From Betaproteobacteria bacterium (GTDB lineage: Bacteria; Pseudomonadota; Gammaproteobacteria; Burkholderiales; Burkholderiaceae_C), in assembly GCA_009923315.1 (NCBI GenBank), contig RFTU01000014.1, positions 1 to 43,604 on the forward strand: a stretch of 43,604 nucleotides of DNA, written 5' to 3'. The number at the start of each line of letters is the position of its first letter. Position 1 is the first letter of the stretch. Positions 38,569 to 43,604 of the stretch are shown here, piece after piece. Made by a program: the position numbers and the translations under genes. A model generated the notes under the pieces. That model was not told where the DNA came from. It worked only from the letters and a program-made list of their open reading frames with translations, and made no database searches.

Positions 38569-38715
38569 GCGCAATGGCCCGAGAAATTGGGCTTGACTTT
38601 CTGATGTTTTTCAGAGTTGCCTCTGCAGGGTTCTGATGCTACCGTGCAGGCGACACTGACGCAATTTGAGTGAGCCGCTTGCAGGCAAGCCGTCTGAACC
38701 CGGGAAGAAATCGCC
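38569..38715. promoter_or_regulatory. Divergent promoter region of the two T3SS operons
   Basis: A 147-bp, locally AT-richer region between sctW and the translocator operon; both must start here. A TTGACT (38593-38598) on the plus strand lacks a matching -10 at 16-18 bp. A perfect palindrome GCTTGC-AG-GCAAGC lies at 38677-38690. No clear PIP box, hrp box or ExsA-type site was recognised. The regulator gene is not in the window. Confidence 0.5.
38677..38690. repeat. Palindrome GCTTGC-AG-GCAAGC before the translocator operon
   Basis: Perfect 6-bp inverted repeat with a 2-bp centre, 25 bp before the LcrG-like start. It could be an operator or overlap the transcription start. It is too short for a terminator and has no T tract. 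Confidence 0.4.
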
Positions 38716-39027
38716 ATGAACAACGACCAAGACTACATTGAAGCCAACCGTCAACGCCTGGCACAGCTGGAGGCGGCTCTCAACGAAGCGGATGCCGCTT
38801 TGGACTTGGACGCCCGCGCCCGAGCCGCGGGCTTTGATCTGGCCAGCGCCAAGGCCATGGTTGACCGGGTGGCAGCGTCTGCCAGCCCCCAAGCCAAAGA
38901 GCAGGCTCAAGCGTTGATGGCCGAAATGGATGCCGCCGAGCGTGAGGCCAGGGCCAAGGTCCTGGCCGACATGAGCCGCACCACGGGCAGCGCCGCCACC
39001 ACGCGGCGCCCCCGCAACATGGCATGA
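38716..39027 (+). CDS. LcrG/PcrG-like small T3SS protein
   Basis: A 103-residue helical, Ala- and charge-rich protein opening the translocator operon. Helix 1 is about residues 5-40 (ANRQRLAQLEAALNEADAAL), then a G-F/L-x-x-A turn, helix 2, and a basic tail RRPRNMA. LcrG (95 residues) has the same plan: an acidic helix, a 'G-L-T-P-E-A-V' turn, a helix ending A-E-R-E, then a basic KRPRK tail. It holds the same place ahead of the tip and lcrH genes. LcrG plugs secretion and binds the tip protein LcrV. The similarity is structural and positional; secretion is not shown. GGAAG precedes ATG 38716. The stop overlaps the next ORF (ATGA). Confidence 0.55.
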   Translation: MNNDQDYIEANRQRLAQLEAALNEADAALDLDARARAAGFDLASAKAMVDRVAASASPQAKEQAQALMAEMDAAEREARAKVLADMSRTTGSAATTRRPRNMA

Positions 39028-39137
39028 CGATCGACATCCAGACCCATAAGGGTCGAATCGACACATCCACTGATGCCGCGAATACGGCGGCCGAGGCCAA
39101 CGCCGTGATCCACCACAAACTCACCCACATCGTTTGA
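39024..39137 (+). CDS. 37-codon ORF in the T3SS translocator operon
   Basis: A tiny ORF whose ATG overlaps the stop of the LcrG-like gene (ATGA), with the reading MTIDIQTHKGRIDTSTDAAN then AAEANAVIHHKLTHIV in its second half. The second half has the strong G/C third-position bias of its neighbours, which supports translation. It ends 19 bp before the tip-protein start. It fills almost all of the space between two T3SS genes. No family recognised; it could be a small secreted or regulatory peptide. Confidence 0.5.
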   Translation: MTIDIQTHKGRIDTSTDAANTAAEANAVIHHKLTHIV

Positions 39138-39143
39138 ACAGCC

Positions 39144-39148
39144 GGAGA
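39144..39148 (+). promoter_or_regulatory. Ribosome-binding site GGAGA for the tip protein GTG start
   Basis: GGAGA eight bases ahead of GTG 39157 supports that non-ATG start for the tip/filament gene; no in-frame ATG lies close by. Confidence 0.7.
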
Positions 39149-39156
39149 TCTCGAAC

Positions 39157-39873
39157 GTGACCAATATTTCCTCCACCCAGCACGGGCAAAACGTCCTCAA
39201 CAACACGCTCGGCAAGATCGGCGCCGAGGGCGGGGGCTCCATCGAAGCCCAGATTCAGGCCGTGTTCGCCATGGCCTACGACACCAACGTGCAGGTCATG
39301 AAGTCCAAGGTGCAGGAGTACAGGGCCAAGCTTGGGGAGCAACAGAAGATCAACCAAACGCTGGCGGACCTGGAAAGGTTCAAGGCCAGTGGGTTTGACA
39401 ATGCCGATCCGGGCACCAAGCGCAGGACCGACCTACCTGAACACGACAAAGCCTGTGAGTGCGCCATGGACGTCGCCAAGAAGCGGCGCGAAGGCAAGGA
39501 TGTGAGCTACGAGAAGGGCATGCAGGAGTGGTTGACCACGGGCGGCGGCAAGAACCTCCAGCCTGCGGAGAAGGAGGCCTACCTGGCCCGAGCGCGCATG
39601 GTCGATACGGCGGCACGAAGCGGCTTGGACGTCGACACCCTGTCCCACCACAACGACGGGCCGTCTCTCATCAAGGGCGACAGCAAGAACGCATTCGTCG
39701 ACTCACTCAAGGCCAAGCTCAAGGCCAACATGGACGCCCTGGGTGCCGACTCCCAACTTCAGATGATCGACATTCAGACCATCAAGGGCCGGATGGACGC
39801 CGCCATGAACGCCTTGACCACGGTCATCAAGGGCGACGCCGACACCAAGCAGAAGCTGTCCAACAACCTCTGA
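39157..39873 (+). CDS. sctA: T3SS needle-tip/filament protein (SctA; EspA/Bsp22-like)
   Basis: A 238-residue secreted protein with the tip-protein plan: an N-terminal coiled coil (NVQVMKSKVQEYRAKLGEQQ to about residue 70), a variable middle domain, and a C-terminal coiled coil beginning AFVDSLKAKLKANMDALGAD and ending TTVIKGDADTKQKLSNNL. The C-terminal pattern (Ser-Gln-Leu-x-Met-x-x-x-Gln-x-x-x-x-x-x-Met/Arg, then A-x-x-x-L-T-x-x-I) is like EspA-type filament proteins (EspA, Bordetella Bsp22) more than LcrV. It sits where lcrV lies in the lcrGVH-yopBD order. GTG start with GGAGA. Unusual Cys-x-Cys (KACECAMD) in the middle. It likely caps the needle and scaffolds the translocon. Confidence 0.75.
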   Translation: MTNISSTQHGQNVLNNTLGKIGAEGGGSIEAQIQAVFAMAYDTNVQVMKSKVQEYRAKLGEQQKINQTLADLERFKASGFDNADPGTKRRTDLPEHDKACECAMDVAKKRREGKDVSYEKGMQEWLTTGGGKNLQPAEKEAYLARARMVDTAARSGLDVDTLSHHNDGPSLIKGDSKNAFVDSLKAKLKANMDALGADSQLQMIDIQTIKGRMDAAMNALTTVIKGDADTKQKLSNNL

Positions 39874-39888
39874 CGGCGCGGCCAGCTG

Positions 39889-40422
39889 ATGGATACCCGC
39901 TCCCCCAGCCGTTCCACTGATGAGGGCGCGGCCGAGGTCAGCAGTGCGCCGGCGGTCGCCGACGAAGACCGCGCGGTCTGGGATGAATTCGTCCGGTACT
40001 TGGCCAGTGGCGGCACCCTGTCCGACCTCCAGGGGCTTGAGCCGCGCCATCTCGAGGCCTTGTATGCCATCGGCCACCAAGCCTACTCGGTCGGAGACTA
40101 TGACCGCGCCATTGATCTCTTCGGCTCCTTGGTCATGCTCAACCCTCATGATCGCCGTTTCCCCATGGCCCTGGGCAGTGCCCATCAGATGAAGGGGAAC
40201 CATGAGCGGGCAATCAACTACTACCTCATGGCCTCGACCCACGACATGATGGACCCCGTTCCGGTGTTCCACATGGGAGAGTGCCTCATCGCTCTGGGCC
40301 AGGTGGAGCAGGCCTGCGATTGCCTGGAATTCGTCATCCGCCAGGCGCAGGACGGCGCCGTCGCCACGTACCGGGATAGGGCGCTGGGGATCCTGCCGCT
40401 GCTCAAAGGAAGTCGGGCATGA
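39889..40422 (+). CDS. LcrH/SycD-type class II translocator chaperone (first)
   Basis: A 177-residue TPR chaperone for the pore-forming translocators. The core (residues about 40-175) matches LcrH/SycD: GGTLSDLQGLEPRHLEALY, then three TPRs with YSVGDYDRAIDLF, LGSAHQMKGNHERAINYYL and FHMGECLIALGQVEQACDCL. The 30-residue N-terminal extension is longer than in SycD. In Yersinia LcrH binds YopB and YopD and sits directly upstream of them, as here. Its stop overlaps the sctE start (ATGA). It may also take part in regulation as LcrH does, which is inference. Confidence 0.9.
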   Translation: MDTRSPSRSTDEGAAEVSSAPAVADEDRAVWDEFVRYLASGGTLSDLQGLEPRHLEALYAIGHQAYSVGDYDRAIDLFGSLVMLNPHDRRFPMALGSAHQMKGNHERAINYYLMASTHDMMDPVPVFHMGECLIALGQVEQACDCLEFVIRQAQDGAVATYRDRALGILPLLKGSRA

Positions 40423-41711
40423 GTCCGATTCCTGGGAGCCAGTCGCCATCCCTGGGCTCTGTCTCGCGCTCGGGCGACCTTCCGCAGTCCGAGGCGCTGG
40501 GCACGCAGCGGCAAGAGCGCACGACCGCCCCGGCCGGTGCATTGGGCGATTCGGCCCAGCACGGCGGACTGGACCCCAAACTGCGCAGCCAACTCCAAGG
40601 CTTGATCTCCGGCCCCAACAACACCGGCACCAAGCCTGTCCTACCCGGGTACAACATCGATGAAGCACGGCTCAACGGACCGGATGCCGACGCCCTGCTG
40701 GAAATGCTCTCGGCCAAGGAGAGCGAGATCTCCATGAAAGTGCTCGGCTCTGAGATCCGCTCGGATCAAGTCCGTCGCCAGAAGGCTTCGGACGAGCGGA
40801 TCAAGGCCATTCAGGAATCCGCCCGAAAAGCCGAAGAGGCGATGAAGAAGGAAGGCGGGTTCTGGTCCAAGCTGTTCAAGGGCTTGGGGAAGGCGCTGAG
40901 CATCGTCACCTCTGCCGCGGCCATCGTCACGGGCGCGTTGTTGACCAAGACCGGCGTGGGCGCACCGTTGGGCGTGTTTCTGATGGTTCAAGGAGCCAGT
41001 GGCATCGCCAGCACCGTGATGGACATCGTGGATGAACAACGCATCAAGGACGGCAAGGAGCCCATCGGGTGGCGCCCCACGATCGGCCATGGCGTCACGG
41101 CCTTGCTCAAGGAATGCGGTGTCGATGAAAAGACCGCCATGTGGGTTGGCGTGGGCGTGGAGATCGCCGTGGCGGTCGCCGTGGGGGTGGCCTCGGTCAA
41201 GGCCAGTGCCCGCTTGGCCAAGACGGTGGCCGACAAGGCAGCCAAGACCGCCGAGACCGGCATCGAGATGACCGACATGTCAGGCAAGGTGGCCAAGTCC
41301 AGCCTTGAAACGTCCACCAAAGTGGCCGACACCTCGAGCAAGGTCACCCAGTCGACTCAAAAGGTGGTCAACACCACCGAGGACATCGCCGAGACCACCG
41401 GCAAGATCAGCAAGGCCTCGGCACGGGTTCAGGCCGGCTCCTCCGTCCTGCAGTCTGGAACCACGATCGGCACCTCGGTCGTGAACTGGCAGGTGGCTGA
41501 CCTCAAGCGAGAGGCGGACTTGGCGGACGCCCGCGCTGAGGAACTCAAGGGGCAGGTTACCCGCCTGATGAAGTACATGCAGGAGAATACTGAATTCATC
41601 AAGGAAATCAGCCAGCGCATGCAGGAACACATGGCGCGGGCATCGGAATCCGTCCAGAACACACGCGATCTGAGCGTCAGCACGGCAGCCAACATGCGGC
41701 TGAGCGGCTGA
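40419..41711 (+). CDS. sctE: T3SS major translocator SctE (YopB/IpaB/BipB-like)
   Basis: Hydrophobic pore-forming translocator inserted into the host membrane. The 430-residue protein has a disordered N-terminus (1-80), a coiled coil (about 95-145, DERIKAIQESARKAEEAMKK) and two hydrophobic regions: 158-200 (SIVTSAAAIVTGALLTKTGV and VFLMVQGASGIAS) and 241-261 (MWVGVGVEIAVAVAVGVASV). Residues 280-335 are a Thr/Ser/Lys heptad-like stretch, and a C-terminal coiled coil spans 360-410. Both the two-TM layout and its place between an LcrH chaperone and a YopD-like gene support the call. ATG 40419 overlaps the chaperone stop. Confidence 0.88.
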   Translation: MSPIPGSQSPSLGSVSRSGDLPQSEALGTQRQERTTAPAGALGDSAQHGGLDPKLRSQLQGLISGPNNTGTKPVLPGYNIDEARLNGPDADALLEMLSAKESEISMKVLGSEIRSDQVRRQKASDERIKAIQESARKAEEAMKKEGGFWSKLFKGLGKALSIVTSAAAIVTGALLTKTGVGAPLGVFLMVQGASGIASTVMDIVDEQRIKDGKEPIGWRPTIGHGVTALLKECGVDEKTAMWVGVGVEIAVAVAVGVASVKASARLAKTVADKAAKTAETGIEMTDMSGKVAKSSLETSTKVADTSSKVTQSTQKVVNTTEDIAETTGKISKASARVQAGSSVLQSGTTIGTSVVNWQVADLKREADLADARAEELKGQVTRLMKYMQENTEFIKEISQRMQEHMARASESVQNTRDLSVSTAANMRLSG

Positions 41712-41749
41712 TCGCCCAGCCCGCAGCGCGCATACAGGATCAGAGCATC

Positions 41750-42538
41750 ATGAACCCCATCTCCTCCGGCAACGGCCCACTGAACCAACCGCTCGGCGTG
41801 ACGACCCCTCGAACCGAAGGCGGTCACGCCCACGAGCAGGTGGCGGGTACCCAGGGTTCGATCGCCAAGGGCAGTCTGGAGCGTCAGACGGAGCAGATGC
41901 AGTACACGCCACGATTGAACAGCCCCGACGCCAACCCCAACGAAGGACTGCCGCCGCCCAAGTCGCCTGTGGTCTCCGGCCAAGGGCTCCATGCCGCCCT
42001 GACCCAGTTCGAATCCCAGGAAATTCAGATGGGCTTGTCCGAGGTGACGCGACTGCTCCACATGGCCCAGAGGGAAAACCGAAAGGCCCAAAGGCAGGAC
42101 ATGAGCACTGCGCTGGAAGAATCGGTGAAAGCTCTGGAATCCCAGGTCGGACACATGAAGGAGGCCGCGCAAAAACGCCACACGGCCGCTGTGGTGTCCT
42201 GCTGCATCAACATCGCATCAGGCATGGCGCAAGGCGCGATGGCGGGCAAGTCGCTCGGCGCCAACGCCAACGCCCAGGCCTACAACTCGATCGGCGAGGC
42301 GTCAGCCCGGGTGCTCAGCGCCGGCGGCAGCATGGCGCAGGCTCAGGGAGAGTACTCGGCATCCCAGGACGATCAGGCCGTCAAGCTCACGGAAGGGCGT
42401 CTGAACCGGTTGGAGAAGCAGTACCAGGAGGCGCATTCGATGCTCGGCGAAAGCAAGGAGACCTTGCAGGCGGTCATGGAGACCCTCAAGGCACTGCAGC
42501 AGACGCAGAACATCAAGGACATCAGCCGCAACCTCTGA
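41750..42538 (+). CDS. sctB: T3SS minor translocator SctB (YopD/IpaC-like)
   Basis: A 262-residue secreted protein with a single hydrophobic segment (about 145-167, HTAAVVSCCINIASGMAQGA). An N-terminal half is rich in Pro, Gly and Gln. A central helix (95-140, MGLSEVTRLLHMAQREN) and an amphipathic C-terminal coiled coil (213-260, ending TQNIKDISRNL) follow. YopD has the same one-TM plus C-terminal amphipathic helix arrangement and follows YopB. Two adjacent cysteines in the membrane segment are unusual. AGGATCAGAGC precedes ATG 41750. Confidence 0.8.
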   Translation: MNPISSGNGPLNQPLGVTTPRTEGGHAHEQVAGTQGSIAKGSLERQTEQMQYTPRLNSPDANPNEGLPPPKSPVVSGQGLHAALTQFESQEIQMGLSEVTRLLHMAQRENRKAQRQDMSTALEESVKALESQVGHMKEAAQKRHTAAVVSCCINIASGMAQGAMAGKSLGANANAQAYNSIGEASARVLSAGGSMAQAQGEYSASQDDQAVKLTEGRLNRLEKQYQEAHSMLGESKETLQAVMETLKALQQTQNIKDISRNL

Positions 42539-42551
42539 TTCGCTCCACACC

Positions 42552-43100
42552 ATGACCGCCGAATCCTCCATTGAACTGCTTGATCAACTCCGATCGGACT
42601 TCGAGCAACTCGCCGAATCCCTTCGCAAGGCCACGCGCGTGAGGGTGCTCGAAGACGACGTGCAGGAAGCCTTGTATGGGGTGGCCTACACGGCGCTGTC
42701 CGGCCGCCAGTATGGTCAGGCGGGTTCTCTATTCGCCTTCCTGGCTGCTCAGCGGCCGACGGAGGCACGCTACCTCAGTGGCCTTGGAACCGCCCGCGCC
42801 GGGCAGGGAGAGCATCTTCAGGCGGTGATGGCCTTCTCGCTGGCCAGTCACTTTGATCCAGCCAATCCCCGTCACCTGCTCAACCTCGCCGAGTCGATGC
42901 TGTCCATTGGGGAGCCGGCCATGGCGCGCCACGCCTTGAAGGCGGTTGAATCGGTCGCTGCAGAGAATCCAGAACACGCACCTTTGGTTCAGCGGGCTCA
43001 GGCCCTGCTACGCCTTGTCCGCCATGCCGTTGCAACCAGCCCCCACGCACCCAGTGCCTCTCCCGGAGCCGCCGCTGCCCCCACCGCTTCAGCCCGATGA
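42552..43100 (+). CDS. Second LcrH/SycD-like TPR chaperone
   Basis: A 182-residue TPR protein, 13 bp after sctB. Helical repeats run from about residue 35 to 150: DVQEALYGVAYTALSGRQYG, YLSGLGTARAGQGEHLQAVM, and HLLNLAESMLSIGEPAMARH, followed by an Ala/Pro/Ser tail. The middle repeat and the A-E-S-x-x-x-x-G-E-x-x-x-A pattern resemble LcrH-type chaperones. Bordetella and several Ysc-like systems carry two such chaperones around the translocator genes, here one before and one after. Its 3' end overlaps the next ORF by 77 bases in another frame. Confidence 0.75.
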   Translation: MTAESSIELLDQLRSDFEQLAESLRKATRVRVLEDDVQEALYGVAYTALSGRQYGQAGSLFAFLAAQRPTEARYLSGLGTARAGQGEHLQAVMAFSLASHFDPANPRHLLNLAESMLSIGEPAMARHALKAVESVAAENPEHAPLVQRAQALLRLVRHAVATSPHAPSASPGAAAAPTASAR

Positions 43101-43566
43101 CATTCGGCTGCTGAGCGACGTAGGGTTTGTCGCGGTCGCTGCCGGCCTGCATCGGCAGGCCGTGGACACCTTTGCGGTACTCCAGTTGCTGCGTCCACAC
43201 CGAGCGTTTCCCTATATCGGTGAGGCGTCGAGTCATTTCAACGAAGGTCAGCCCGAGGAGGCCGAGAAGGTTCTCCGTCGCGGTCGGAAACTGCTCGAGC
43301 AGTTCGCCGTTGGCGCCAAGCAAGGGACAACGGCGGCCGAATCACCGGTCCGCGAGGATGCAGCGACGGCTCAACTGAAGGAGGATCGTGCACTGCTGGC
43401 CGCCTTCCACGGCCTGGCTCTGCAGCTGAGCCATGAGCCTTCAAGGGCATCACAGGCACTGCGCCAAGCGCTCGATATCGAACCCGATGGTGCGGCAGCC
43501 CGAATCGCCCGTACCATGTTGGGCTTGGGGACTGACTCACCCCCCCTCCCCTCCAACCCCATCTGA
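43024..43566 (+). CDS. Third T3SS TPR protein (SctG/HrpB1-like candidate)
   Basis: A 180-residue protein with a Pro-rich start (MPLQPAPTHPVPLPEPPLPP) followed by TPR-like helices: IRLLSDVGFVAVAAGLHRQA, FPYIGEASSHFNEGQPEEAE, and after a Glu/Ala linker, SRASQALRQALDIEPDGAAA. Small TPR proteins of this type act as needle or pilotin chaperones (YscG, HrpB1 groups); the match is only to the general pattern. ATG 43024 overlaps the preceding gene by 77 bases; GTG 43054 is an alternative. ATG 42946 lies deeper in the neighbour and is less likely. No intact yscG lies next to sctF, so this gene may supply that function (inference). Confidence 0.6.
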   Translation: MPLQPAPTHPVPLPEPPLPPPLQPDDIRLLSDVGFVAVAAGLHRQAVDTFAVLQLLRPHRAFPYIGEASSHFNEGQPEEAEKVLRRGRKLLEQFAVGAKQGTTAAESPVREDAATAQLKEDRALLAAFHGLALQLSHEPSRASQALRQALDIEPDGAAARIARTMLGLGTDSPPLPSNPI

Positions 43567-43582
43567 TCCGCAGGAGACGACC

Positions 43583-43604
43583 ATGATCGACAACATCGCC
43601 TCCA
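43583..43604 (+). CDS. Start of a further T3SS-operon gene (cut by window end)
   Basis: ATG 43583 with AGGAGA (43572-43577) five bases upstream opens a frame reading MIDNIAS before the sequence stops. The good ribosome site and same direction as the translocator operon indicate a real gene. Too little is present to identify it. Confidence 0.6.

Noticed and set aside
38593-38598. TTGACT as a -35 box for the translocator operon
   Set aside because: No -10-like hexamer at 16-18 bp; likely chance in an AT-richer patch.

Overview
The window is high-GC, densely packed bacterial chromosome, most likely from a beta-proteobacterium of the Burkholderiales (Comamonadaceae-like). Reasons: strong G/C third-position preference, two Bug-type (tripartite tricarboxylate transporter) substrate-binding proteins, the dapA-bamC pair, a DsbB, and many ATGA/TTGA/GTGA start-stop overlaps. 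This placement is inferred from gene content and style, not from a marker-gene comparison. No tRNA, rRNA, CRISPR array, insertion sequence or phage gene was recognised.

Left part (1-21.6 kb) is housekeeping and general metabolism: a Rid-family protein and dsbB; a minus-strand parE-parC-GST run; an MFS transporter, a tiny membrane protein and a methyltransferase; dapA and bamC closed by a strong terminator; a small lipoprotein; a RoxA-type JmjC ribosomal oxygenase; an FKBP/SlyD-like isomerase; a minus-strand alaS-coaBC-dut run; an OPT-family transporter; and gabD overlapping a formylglycine-generating-enzyme-fold protein that lacks the catalytic cysteines.

Middle part (21.6-31.6 kb) is catabolic. 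A tartrate/D-malate-type decarboxylating dehydrogenase is divergent from a tightly coupled run of LeuC-like, LeuD-like, HMG-CoA-lyase-like, family III CoA-transferase and Bug receptor genes. The order suggests hydration, CoA activation and cleavage of a branched C5 dicarboxylic acid (citraconate, mesaconate, itaconate or citramalate type). A second, minus-strand run holds an amidase, another Bug receptor and a secreted alpha/beta hydrolase.

Right part (about 31.9 kb to the end) is one flank of a type III secretion system (T3SS) of the Ysc family. The minus-strand operon reads sctW - SycN-like chaperone - sctX (YscX) - sctY (YscY) - sctV - sctD - YscE-like - sctF. The divergent plus-strand operon reads LcrG-like - a 37-codon ORF - needle-tip/filament protein - LcrH/SycD chaperone - sctE (YopB-like) - sctB (YopD-like) - second LcrH-like TPR protein - third TPR protein - a gene cut by the window end. 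This reproduces the Yersinia yopN-tyeA-sycN-yscXY-lcrD, yscDEF and lcrGVH-yopBD blocks, with a tip protein that looks more like EspA/Bsp22 than LcrV. The ATPase, C-ring, export-apparatus (sctRSTU) and outer-ring genes are not in the window and probably lie to the right. A 509-bp weakly coding stretch (31625-32133) separates the T3SS from the catabolic genes and may be the edge of the inserted block.
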